Position numbers and translations under genes: made by a program. 7,676 bases of DNA from Pseudomonadota bacterium. Its GTDB lineage: Bacteria > Pseudomonadota > Alphaproteobacteria > Ferrovibrionales > Ferrovibrionaceae. Shown here in pieces: positions 1 through 6,400 of the stretch (positions within the stretch are counted from its first letter, which is position 1; the number at the start of each line of letters is the position of its first letter). The stretch lies in contig JAEYTW010000227.1 in assembly GCA_023433835.1 (NCBI GenBank), positions 1 to 7,676 of the forward strand, written 5' to 3'. A model generated the notes under the pieces. It ran no database searches. It was not told the DNA's origin and saw nothing but the letters and a program-made list of their open reading frames with translations.

Positions 1-2917
1 CCCCGGGGCCGAGCGTCGCCGCCGCGGCGACCGCGGGGGCGAGCTCGACCTCGAGGGCCGCGATCAGCGCATCGGCCTCGTCGAAACGGCGATCGCGCAA
101 GGCGAGTTCCAGCGCCTTGGCCGCGCGCGCCAGCGGCGGTACTTCCAGCGTGCCGGCGACCCCGGCCAGCGTATGGGCCAGGCGCTCGGCATCGGCGGCG
201 GCACCGTCTGCCAGGTGGCCGCGCAGCGTCTCGCAGGCATTGCCGAACTTCTCGGCGAATTCGCGCAGCAGCCGCGCCAGGAAAGGCCGCTTGCCGTTGA
301 CCCGGCGCAACGCGGCGGCGATGTCGAAGGGCGGCAGTTCGTGAGGCAATTCGTCGACCATGGCGACGGCCGGTGCCTCGGCGGCCGACAGGTCGCCGCG
401 CGGCTTGACCCAGCGCAGCAAGGTGGCCAGCAGAATGTCGGGATCGATCGGCTTGGAGACATGGTCGTTCATGCCGGCTTCGAGGCAGCGGCGGCGTTCC
501 TGCTCCATCGCATGGGCGGTCATCGCAATGATCGGCAGGCGGCCGGCATCGTAGGCGCGGCGGATCAGCTGGGTGGCTTCCATCCCGTCCATCTCGGGCA
601 TCTGGATGTCCATCAGGATCACGTCGTAATTGGCGTCGACATCCAGCGCCTTCTCGACGGCGATGCGGCCGTTGGCGGCGATGTCGAGCGTGGCGCCGAA
701 ATCGCCGAGGATGCCCAGCGCGATCATCTGGTTGATGTCGTTGTCTTCGGCCAACAGGATGCGCACCCCGGCCAGCGAATGGGGCGACGCCTCTGCGATC
801 GATGCCGCCGATACCGGGACGGCGATCTCCAGCCCCATCAGCGAGGTCAGCGTCTCGAGCAGGATGGAGCCGGATATCGGCTTGACCAGCACCGCGTCGA
901 TGCCGGCGCGGTCGGTGGCCGACATCACTTCCTCGCGGCCGTAAGCCGTCACCAGGATGATCGACGGCTGGCGGCTCAGTCCCTGCTCGGCGCGCATCGC
1001 CTGCGCGGTGGCGATGCCGTCCATCACCGGCATCTTCCAATCCACCAGCACCAGGTCGATCGCCTCGCCGCGGGCGTCGGCCGAACGCAGGATTTCCAGC
1101 GCCTGGCGGCCCGAGGATGCGGTCTCGACCGTCATCGACCAGGCCTCGAGGGTGCGGGCGAGGATGTCGCGCGAGGCGTCGCTGTCGTCGATCACCAGGG
1201 CGCGCAGCGTATGCAACCGCGGAATGGCCCGCGGTTGGGCGGTCTGTTGCTGCACCCCGGCGACGATGGTGAAGGTGAAGACCGATCCCTCGCCCGCCGC
1301 CGAGGTCACGCCGATGCGCCCGCCCATCAGCTCGGTCAGCGACTTGGCGATGACGAGCCCGAGCCCCGTGCCGCCGAATTTCCGCGTGGTCGAGGTATCG
1401 GCCTGGCTGAACGACTGGAACAGCCGGGCCTGCTGTTCGGGCGTCATGCCGACGCCGGTGTCGCGCACGGCGAACTGGAGGACGACACTGTCGGCGCGGC
1501 GCTCGGCGATGCCGATCGACAGCACGACCTCGCCGCGCTCGGTGAACTTGATGGCGTTGTTCAGCAGGTTGATCAGGACCTGGCCCAGCCGCAGCGGATC
1601 GCCGATCAGCCCGTCCGGCACATCCGGGTCGAGCGCGATCAAGAGCTCGATGTCCTTCTCGGCGGCGCGCACCTGGCCGACGTTGGAAACGTTCTCCAGC
1701 ACCGAATTCAGGTGGAAGGGAACTTTCTCGACTTCGAGCTTGCCGGCCTCGATCTTGGAGAAGTCCAGGATGTCGTCGATCACGCCGAGCAGCGCACCCG
1801 CGGCCTGGCGGATCTTGGAGAGATAGTCGCGCTGGCGCGGATCGAGGTCGGTCTTCAGGGCCAGGTGGCTCAGCCCGATCACCGCGTTCATCGGCGTGCG
1901 GATCTCATGGCTCATATTGGCCAGGAACTCGCTCTTGGCCCGGGTCGAGGTTTCCGCGGCATCGCGCGCCCGCGCCATCGCCCGGCGCACCGCCTGCTGC
2001 TGCAACAGGGCGGCCAGGCCCAGCAGGACGATGACGGTCGCGGCGGCACCGGCCGCCGTCACGCTCTGGCGCAACTCGGTCAGCCGGGCGGCGATATCGT
2101 CATAGGCGATGCCGGCCGAGACGACGATCGGATAGCCCTGCAGCTTGCGGTAGCCATAGGCGCGCATGAAGCCGTCGATGCCGGAAACCTGCCAGTAGGT
2201 CCCCTCGCTGACGGTCCGCAGGTAGTCCCACATCGCCGTTTCGGGCGGCAACTGGCGGCCGACCGCGTCGGTCTGCTGGGCGGCCACGCGCGAGCGGATG
2301 ATATGGTCTTCGCTGCCGACCATGGTGATGACGCCGCGCTCGCCCAGTTCGTTGGCGTCGTAGGACAGCCCGAACTGGGCAACGCTGATCGCGGCGGCGA
2401 CGACCCCGATGACCGTGCCGTCGCGGGCGGTGACCCGGCGGGCGAACGGCAGGACAGTCGCCCCGCCCGACTGGGCGAGGACCGGCCTGCCGATGATCAT
2501 CTTGTCGGCATTGGTGACCAGCGCCTGCTTGAAGTGGTCGCGGTCGCCGATGAAGATTTCGTCGGTGCCGCCGGCCCCGACGAAATGGCCGTTCCCCAGG
2601 GTATCGACCACGCTGATATTGCCGAGGACGCCGGAAAACAGGCCGCGCTCCCGGATCATGTCGGCGGTGCGCTCGGGACCGTTGTCGCCGGTATAGATCG
2701 CGGCGAGCTTCAGCAGGTTGTCCACCAGATTGAAGCTCGAGGTAATGTCGTTGGCATAGGAGTTGGCGAGCTGGCCGGCGCGGGCCAGGGCATCTTCCTT
2801 GGCCTGGGCCTCGATCTTCAGATCCTGATAGATCGCCACGACCCAGATCAGGCCGATCAGGAGGATGGCCCCCACGATCGGCAAGATGGTTTCGCGCAGC
2901 TTCAGGACACTCCACAT
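1..2917 (-). CDS. Hybrid sensor histidine kinase with Cache sensor, two receivers and HPt (3' end outside window)
   Basis: An inner-membrane phosphorelay kinase that should sense a periplasmic ligand and pass phosphate His-Asp-His within one chain. 972 codons are open from an ATG at 2917 to the window edge with no stop, so the C-terminus is missing. Seen in order: membrane helix at residues 11-30; periplasmic region about 31-285 with dCache-like features (DRDHFKQAL, then IGRPVL and DGTVIGVVAA); second helix about 286-305; HisKA with MSHEIRTPMN and phospho-accepting His337; HATPase_c with N box N450-N454, G1 at D486 (DTGVGM) and G2 GGTGLGL at 515-521; receiver 1 with IDDSD, D626 and K679; receiver 2 with AEDNDIN, D770 and K822; HPt with His915 in AHTLAGVAGTLE. 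No PAS or clear HAMP domain lies between the second helix and HisKA. The ATG is preceded by CAGGG 9 nt upstream, a weak ribosome site, but it places the first helix correctly. The cognate output regulator and the ligand are not visible here. Confidence 0.95.
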   Translation of the reverse strand, partial: MWSVLKLRETILPIVGAILLIGLIWVVAIYQDLKIEAQAKEDALARAGQLANSYANDITSSFNLVDNLLKLAAIYTGDNGPERTADMIRERGLFSGVLGNISVVDTLGNGHFVGAGGTDEIFIGDRDHFKQALVTNADKMIIGRPVLAQSGGATVLPFARRVTARDGTVIGVVAAAISVAQFGLSYDANELGERGVITMVGSEDHIIRSRVAAQQTDAVGRQLPPETAMWDYLRTVSEGTYWQVSGIDGFMRAYGYRKLQGYPIVVSAGIAYDDIAARLTELRQSVTAAGAAATVIVLLGLAALLQQQAVRRAMARARDAAETSTRAKSEFLANMSHEIRTPMNAVIGLSHLALKTDLDPRQRDYLSKIRQAAGALLGVIDDILDFSKIEAGKLEVEKVPFHLNSVLENVSNVGQVRAAEKDIELLIALDPDVPDGLIGDPLRLGQVLINLLNNAIKFTERGEVVLSIGIAERRADSVVLQFAVRDTGVGMTPEQQARLFQSFSQADTSTTRKFGGTGLGLVIAKSLTELMGGRIGVTSAAGEGSVFTFTIVAGVQQQTAQPRAIPRLHTLRALVIDDSDASRDILARTLEAWSMTVETASSGRQALEILRSADARGEAIDLVLVDWKMPVMDGIATAQAMRAEQGLSRQPSIILVTAYGREEVMSATDRAGIDAVLVKPISGSILLETLTSLMGLEIAVPVSAASIAEASPHSLAGVRILLAEDNDINQMIALGILGDFGATLDIAANGRIAVEKALDVDANYDVILMDIQMPEMDGMEATQLIRRAYDAGRLPIIAMTAHAMEQERRRCLEAGMNDHVSKPIDPDILLATLLRWVKPRGDLSAAEAPAVAMVDELPHELPPFDIAAALRRVNGKRPFLARLLREFAEKFGNACETLRGHLADGAAADAERLAHTLAGVAGTLEVPPLARAAKALELALRDRRFDEADALIAALEVELAPAVAAAATLGPG

Positions 2918-3051
2918 GGGGCTGACCCTGTTTCCTATACCTTTCGGCATCTTTCAGCGTGACCGTTGGGCGGTCAATTGTCTGGCGGTCTACGTGACAC
3001 TAATTGATACATCCATTACGATCCGTTTCCCCGGTTGGATGGTAGGGACTG
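2918..3051. promoter_or_regulatory. Divergent intergenic region between the sensor kinase and the AurF-like gene
   Basis: This 134-bp gap must hold the promoters of both divergent genes unless they start elsewhere. It is more AT-rich than its surroundings, especially around 2991-3030. On the minus strand TTGACC (complement of 2972-2977) and AAAGAT (complement of 2949-2954) are 17 nt apart, a plausible but unproven sigma-70 promoter for the kinase with a short leader. On the plus strand only a weak candidate is seen: TTGTCT at 2978-2983 and TAATTG at 3001-3006. Assignments are by eye only. Confidence 0.35.
2961..2990. repeat. Short inverted and direct repeats (GACCG/CGGTC, GGCGGTC twice)
   Basis: GACCG at 2961-2965 and CGGTC at 2971-2975 form a perfect 5-bp inverted repeat with a 5-bp spacer. 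GGCGGTC occurs at 2969-2975 and again at 2984-2990, 15 bp apart. The inverted repeat lies within the spacer and -35 edge of the candidate kinase promoter, where a repressor could act. The repeats are short and could be chance in GC-rich DNA. Confidence 0.3.
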
Positions 3052-4041
3052 ATGGAAACCCTGACCCGTTTCGCCCGCGACTATCTCGCCAACTGGGAAC
3101 GGAAGGCAAACGTCCGCACCAAGCCGCGCTATCTGCCCGAAACGGTGGAAAACCCGGTCGACCTGTTCCCGCGGCTCTGGTTGCCGCTGCTGGATCATCC
3201 GGAAATCCGCGCGCTGGGGGCCGATGCCCAGGATTTCCTGATCCTGCAGACCTGCTACACACTGTTCAACGACATCGCGGTACTGGAAACCGACGAGGTC
3301 GGTGGGCTTTGCGCCGATCTGGCCCATCGCGACCGGCGGATCGAGATCCCGATGGCGGTGCGCCAGGTGGCGCTGACGGTCGCGACCGACGAGGCCTATC
3401 ATGCCTTTGCCGCCCGCGAATATATCGACCGGATCGCCGGGCTGACCGGCATCGTCCCCTTGTCGCTCACGGGCGTGGGGGGCCTGGGCGCGGCGATGAA
3501 GGCCGGCCGGGCGGCGGTACCGGCCGACCATGTCGACGACCTCAACGTGGTCATGCTGTGCCTGGCCGAGAACATGCTGACCGCCGAGGTGATGCTGCTG
3601 CATCATGAGGCGATCGCCCACTCGTCCTTCGCCCGGGTGCAGGGCGAGCATCTGATGGACGAGGCGCGCCACAACGCCTTCTTCCAGCGACTGCTGTGCT
3701 GTTACTGGCAGGGGCTGCCCCCCGCCTCGCAGGAAGCGGTCGCCGAAGGGCTGGCCGGGTATTACGTCAGGCTGATCGGCAGCGACGACCTCGTGGCCAT
3801 CCGCCACCGCGCCACCTTCGCCGCCATCGGCCTGACCGACGAGGACAAGATCGCCGCGATCCTGGCCACGCCCAAGCGCCATGCCAGGCCGGGCGACGCG
3901 CCGGTCTGGCAAAACCAGCGGCGCATCCTCGACCAGGCCGGCCTGACCGCCCACCCGGCGATACGCCGCAGCCTCGAAACCGTCGGGATCATCGTCCAGC
4001 CGCTGATGACCGCGGAACCTTCCGGGCCGCCGACGCCTTAG
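3052..4041 (+). CDS. AurF/CmlI-family diiron oxygenase
   Basis: A 329-residue ferritin-like diiron protein resembling p-aminobenzoate N-oxygenase AurF (PF11583 family). Known members oxidise aryl amines to hydroxylamine, nitroso or nitro groups using O2. The expected ligands are all present with the spacing I recall from AurF (offset of 22-23 residues): E79, E114 and H117 in TDEAYH, E173 in LAENM, H200, then E204 and H207 in MDEARH. The conserved region fills residues about 25-250; the tail is Pro-rich at the end. No signal peptide or membrane helix is seen, so it is probably cytoplasmic. The start is fixed by an in-frame TAG at 3043-3045; AGGGA lies 3 nt before the ATG, a tight ribosome site. 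No amine-forming, NRPS or PKS gene is nearby, so the substrate is unknown and the family match does not prove N-oxygenation. Divergent from the sensor kinase. Confidence 0.85.
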   Translation: METLTRFARDYLANWERKANVRTKPRYLPETVENPVDLFPRLWLPLLDHPEIRALGADAQDFLILQTCYTLFNDIAVLETDEVGGLCADLAHRDRRIEIPMAVRQVALTVATDEAYHAFAAREYIDRIAGLTGIVPLSLTGVGGLGAAMKAGRAAVPADHVDDLNVVMLCLAENMLTAEVMLLHHEAIAHSSFARVQGEHLMDEARHNAFFQRLLCCYWQGLPPASQEAVAEGLAGYYVRLIGSDDLVAIRHRATFAAIGLTDEDKIAAILATPKRHARPGDAPVWQNQRRILDQAGLTAHPAIRRSLETVGIIVQPLMTAEPSGPPTP

Positions 4042-4095
4042 CGCCTCTGGCCATCATCGGCTACAGTATCGTTGTCGCAACAGCCCGTGAGGCCT

Positions 4096-4128
4096 GGAGC
4101 ATTAGACAATACCGTTGTCCAATGCTCC
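4096..4128. repeat. Interrupted palindrome, 14-bp arms, 5-bp centre (candidate operator or hairpin)
   Basis: The left arm GGAGCATTAGACAA (4096-4109) and right arm TTGTCCAATGCTCC (4115-4128) are reverse complements at 13 of 14 positions; the single mismatch is A4104 against C4120. The centre is TACCG. As RNA it would form a strong stem, but no run of T follows on either strand, so it does not look like a standard intrinsic terminator. The size and symmetry fit a dimeric regulator site, such as a TetR-type operator, for the small membrane protein gene starting 46 bp later. An RNA hairpin closing off the AurF-like transcript is the alternative. Confidence 0.6.
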
Positions 4129-4160
4129 GATCAGGCACCCGCTGCCGTGGCAGCGCATGC

Positions 4161-4168
4161 AAAAAGGA
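4161..4168 (+). promoter_or_regulatory. Ribosome binding site deciding the GTG start at 4175
   Basis: AAAAAGGA ends 6 nt before the GTG at 4175, which is ideal spacing. The other in-frame starts (TTG 4115, ATG 4157) have no such site, so this motif favours the shorter 64-residue protein. Confidence 0.7.
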
Positions 4169-4174
4169 TTCGGC

Positions 4175-4369
4175 GTGTTCAATCTCGGTTCTTCCTACAC
4201 CGGCATCTTCGGCCTGATCGTCCTGATCGCCGACGTCTACGCCATCGTCAAGATCATCCAGTCCGGCGCCTCGACCGGGTCGAAGGTACTGTGGGTCGTG
4301 GTGATCCTGCTGCTGCCGGTGCTCGGCTTCATCCTGTGGGCGCTGTTCGGCCCCTCGTCGCGGCGGTAG
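4175..4369 (+). CDS. Small two-helix membrane protein, PLDc_N-type domain
   Basis: A 64-residue protein with two hydrophobic segments, about residues 10-28 and 37-58, joined by a short loop containing QSGASTGSKVLW. This pattern, ending in LPVLGFILWALFGP, matches the PLDc_N family (PF13396), named after the N-terminal membrane region of cardiolipin synthases. Here it stands alone without the catalytic HKD domains, so it is not itself a phospholipase or synthase. Its role is unknown; it should sit in the inner membrane. I chose the GTG start because of the well-spaced AAAAAGGA; a longer 84-residue form from TTG 4115 adds a hydrophilic N-terminus unlike the family. Its stop is 3 bp from the stop of the convergent HIG1 gene. 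Confidence 0.8.
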   Translation: MFNLGSSYTGIFGLIVLIADVYAIVKIIQSGASTGSKVLWVVVILLLPVLGFILWALFGPSSRR

Positions 4370-4372
4370 CCC

Positions 4373-4570
4373 TCAGCGGCTGGCAAACCAGCTGGCCGCG
4401 GCGATCAGCAGCACGACGATGAACTGGAACAGGACGCGCAGCCGCATCAGCCGGTTGGACCAGTTCGCGCCGAACTTGCCGCCCCGGAACAGGGCGATGA
4501 TGCCGATCAGCAGGACAAGGAAGGTGATGCCGGTGAAGACCGGGATCAGGGTGTTCAGGACCGCGCTCAT
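4373..4570 (-). CDS. HIG1-domain twin transmembrane protein
   Basis: A 65-residue inner-membrane protein with helices at about 6-28 and 47-63. The connecting segment RGGKFGANWSNRLMRLRVLFQ, here split as residues 29-38 and 39-49, carries the conserved SN-x-LMRLRV-x-xQ signature of the HIG1 family (PF04588). Mitochondrial relatives such as Rcf1 associate with cytochrome oxidase and respiratory supercomplexes. A link to terminal oxidase here is an inference from the family, since no respiratory gene is in the window. It lies 51 bp downstream of mcd on the same strand and could be the last gene of that transcript, but a GC-rich hairpin separates them. The best ribosome-site candidate, GGAGG (complement of 4585-4589), is 14 nt from the ATG, longer than usual. 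Confidence 0.85.
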   Translation of the reverse strand: MSAVLNTLIPVFTGITFLVLLIGIIALFRGGKFGANWSNRLMRLRVLFQFIVVLLIAAASWFASR

Positions 4571-4588
4571 CGTGCCAATCTAGGCCTC

Positions 4589-4611
4589 CGGGGGTGGCCA
4601 CGCCACCCCCG
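4589..4611 (-). terminator. GC-rich hairpin after mcd (terminator without T-tract, or regulatory hairpin)
   Basis: A perfect 10-bp stem (4589-4598 with 4602-4611) closes a 3-base loop. It begins 10 bp past the mcd stop. Neither strand has a run of T after the stem, so it is not a canonical intrinsic terminator. It could protect the mcd mRNA 3' end or cause pausing. Its far edge touches the only GGAGG ahead of the HIG1 gene, so it might also affect translation of that gene. Confidence 0.5.
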
Positions 4612-4621
4612 AAATTGATCG

Positions 4622-6325
4622 TCAGCCGTTGCGCTGTTCCAGCAGGCGGCGGGCGATGACCTGGGCCTGGATCTCGGCCGCGCCCTCGAAGATGTTGAGG
4701 ATGCGGGCATCGCACAGCACGCGGCTGATCTGGTATTCCTCGGCGTAGCCGTTGCCGCCATGGATCTGCAGCGCATTGTCAGCATTCGACCAGGCGATTC
4801 GCGCGGCCAGGAGCTTGGCCATGCCGGCCTCTAGGTCGCAGCGCCGCCCGGCATCCTTCTCGCGCGCGGCGAAATGGCTGAGCTGGCGGGCCATCATCAC
4901 CTCGACGGCGGCGAGCGCCAGCTTGCCGTGGACGCGCGGGAACGAGAAGATCGGCTTCTGGAACTGGACGCGATCCATCGCATAGGTCAGGCCGAGTTCG
5001 AGCGCGTTCTGGGCCACGCCCAGCGCGCGGGCGGCGGTCTGGATGCGCGCGCTCTCGAAGGTTTCCATCAACTGCTTGAAGCCCTGGCCCTCGGCGCCGC
5101 CCAGCAGGTTTCCGGCCGGCACCTCGAAGCCGTCGAAGCCGATCTCGTATTCCTTCATGCCCCGATAGCCGAGCACCTTGATCTCGCCGCCGGACATGCC
5201 GGATGTCGGGAACGGGGTGTCGACCGTGCCGCGCTGTTTGGGCGCCAGCAGCATCGAGAGGCCCTTGTAGCCAGGCTGCCCCGCGTCGGTGCGGACCAGC
5301 AGGGTCATCAGGTCGGCACGGGCGGCGTGGGTGATCCAGGTCTTGTTGCCGGTCACCTTGTAGACGTCGCCCTCGCGGGTGGCACGGGTGCGCAGCGAGC
5401 CCAGGTCGGAACCGGTATTGGGTTCGGTGAAGACGGCCGTCGGCAGGATCTCGCCCGACGCGATCTTGGGCAGCCAGGTCGCCTTCTGCTCGGGCGTGCC
5501 GTTGCGCAGGATCAGCTCGCAGGCGATTTCGGCGCGGGTGCCCAGCGAGCCGACGCCGATATAGGCGCGGCTCAGTTCCTCCGAGACCACGCACATCGCG
5601 GTCTTGCCCATGCCGTGGCCGCCGAACTCCTCGGGGATGGTCAGGCCGAAGACGCCGAGCTCGGCCATCTCGGCATAGACCTCGAGCGGAATGAGCTCGT
5701 CGCGGACATGCCAGCCATGGGCATGGGGGATGACCTTGGCTTCGGCGAACTTGCGGAAGGTGTCGCGCACCATGCCCAGCGTCTCGTCCAGGCCATGGTC
5801 GCCGAAATGGCCGGTGGCGCGGCCCTCGGCCAGGTGGCGGGCGATGGCGCCACGCACCGCCGGGGTGTTGCCGACCGCGATCAGCCGGGCCACGGCCGCA
5901 TCGCCGAGATAGGCGGCCACCGCCTCGTGGGCGATGCCGAGATCGGCCGGGCGCACGATTTCCGACTGGCTCATGGCCAGGCCATGGCCGAGCTGGGCGA
6001 GATATTCGCCGAAGCCGCAGCGCAGGATGAGGGTCTCGAGCTCGGTCAGCCGGCCTTCGTCCTTCAGGGTCCGGGCCCAGCTGAGCGTCTGGCGCAAGGT
6101 CTCGACATAGGTCGCGGCCCAGGCCAGGCCGTGGGCGGCCGACTGTTCCTGCTCCAGGATGCGGGCATCGATCGTGCCGTCGCGGCCGCGCACCAACTCG
6201 GCCACCGCGGCGGTGCCGGCGGCCAGCAGCCGGTCGGCGGCGGCAAGGCCCTGCTCGGCCAGGGTGAACAGCTCGGTTACGGCCAGCGCATCCGGGGCGG
6301 CGGCGATCGGCGCGTGCATGCTCAT
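4622..6325 (-). CDS. mcd: (2S)-methylsuccinyl-CoA dehydrogenase
   Basis: A flavoprotein of the acyl-CoA dehydrogenase superfamily that oxidises (2S)-methylsuccinyl-CoA to mesaconyl-C1-CoA in the ethylmalonyl-CoA pathway, in the cytoplasm. At 567 residues it is far longer than ordinary acyl-CoA dehydrogenases (about 380-400); the extra part is a helical N-terminal extension of about 180 residues, as expected for Mcd. Then follow the N-terminal helical domain (about 181-295), the beta domain with FTEPNTGSD at 299-307, and the C-terminal helical domain with ALQIHGGNGYAEEY (518-531) and IFEGAAEIQ. E547, in IFEG, is at the usual catalytic-base position. I chose ATG 6325, 7 nt after AGAAGAGA; a GTG at 6328 directly before it is possible. 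It follows ccr on the same strand after 75 bp containing a terminator, which supports the pathway assignment. A general acyl-CoA dehydrogenase is unlikely given the extension and the neighbour. Confidence 0.93.
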   Translation of the reverse strand: MSMHAPIAAAPDALAVTELFTLAEQGLAAADRLLAAGTAAVAELVRGRDGTIDARILEQEQSAAHGLAWAATYVETLRQTLSWARTLKDEGRLTELETLILRCGFGEYLAQLGHGLAMSQSEIVRPADLGIAHEAVAAYLGDAAVARLIAVGNTPAVRGAIARHLAEGRATGHFGDHGLDETLGMVRDTFRKFAEAKVIPHAHGWHVRDELIPLEVYAEMAELGVFGLTIPEEFGGHGMGKTAMCVVSEELSRAYIGVGSLGTRAEIACELILRNGTPEQKATWLPKIASGEILPTAVFTEPNTGSDLGSLRTRATREGDVYKVTGNKTWITHAARADLMTLLVRTDAGQPGYKGLSMLLAPKQRGTVDTPFPTSGMSGGEIKVLGYRGMKEYEIGFDGFEVPAGNLLGGAEGQGFKQLMETFESARIQTAARALGVAQNALELGLTYAMDRVQFQKPIFSFPRVHGKLALAAVEVMMARQLSHFAAREKDAGRRCDLEAGMAKLLAARIAWSNADNALQIHGGNGYAEEYQISRVLCDARILNIFEGAAEIQAQVIARRLLEQRNG

Positions 6326-6331
6326 CACGAT

Positions 6332-6339
6332 ATCTCTTC
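6332..6339 (-). promoter_or_regulatory. Ribosome binding site of mcd
   Basis: AGAAGAGA on the minus strand (complement of 6332-6339) ends about 6-7 nt before the ATG at 6325. This spacing suits the ATG better than the adjacent GTG at 6328, which would leave only about 3 nt. A purine-rich but imperfect Shine-Dalgarno match. Confidence 0.45.
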
Positions 6340-6358
6340 TAAGAAATTTGCAGACATG

Positions 6359-6390
6359 AAAAACCCCGGCCGAGACGAGCTCGGCCGGGG
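6359..6390 (-). terminator. Intrinsic terminator after ccr
   Basis: On the minus strand a perfect 11-bp GC-rich stem (6380-6390 with 6364-6374) with a 5-base loop is followed directly by TTTTT (complement of 6359-6363). It begins 10 bp beyond the ccr stop codon. This is a textbook rho-independent terminator, although mcd starts only 34 bp farther on. Confidence 0.88.
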
Positions 6391-6400
6391 CGGGTCCGGA

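Larger units (their letters stand above)
4042..4174. other. Intergenic gap between the AurF-like gene and the PLDc_N-type gene
   Basis: This 133-bp stretch has no supported gene. A reading frame for the downstream protein can be extended back to a TTG at 4115, but that start falls inside the palindrome and lacks a ribosome site. The gap holds the large palindrome at 4096-4128 and a related CGTTGTC motif: TATCGTTGTCG at 4067-4077 resembles TACCGTTGTCC at 4110-4120, 9 of 11 positions, 43 bp apart. Confidence 0.6.

Noticed and set aside
2100..2915. A 271-codon minus-strand frame starting with GTG near the kinase start
   Set aside because: It is a +1 shadow of the kinase N-terminal region, very rich in Arg and Gly. 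The real frame starts at ATG 2917 and encodes membrane helices and the Cache sensor.
173..2962. A 929-codon open frame on the plus strand
   Set aside because: It is exactly antisense to the sensor kinase. Its protein is rich in D, G, R, Q and H without any domain, as expected when a GC-rich gene is read backwards. The opposite frame has clear, ordered kinase motifs.
3016..3954. A 312-codon minus-strand frame
   Set aside because: It is antisense to the AurF-like gene, which has all family motifs on the plus strand. The antisense product has no recognisable domain.
4067..4140. Palindrome considered as an intrinsic terminator of the AurF-like gene
   Set aside because: No T-rich run follows the stem on either strand and it is 54 bp past the stop. 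It is kept as a repeat with possible operator function instead.
4115..4174. N-terminal extension of the PLDc_N-type protein from a TTG start
   Set aside because: The TTG falls in the palindrome and has no ribosome site. The extension is hydrophilic and atypical, whereas GTG 4175 has a well-spaced AAAAAGGA.
4779..5594. A 271-codon minus-strand frame inside mcd
   Set aside because: It is an alternative frame of mcd with Arg/Gly/Pro-rich composition. The mcd frame carries all acyl-CoA dehydrogenase motifs.
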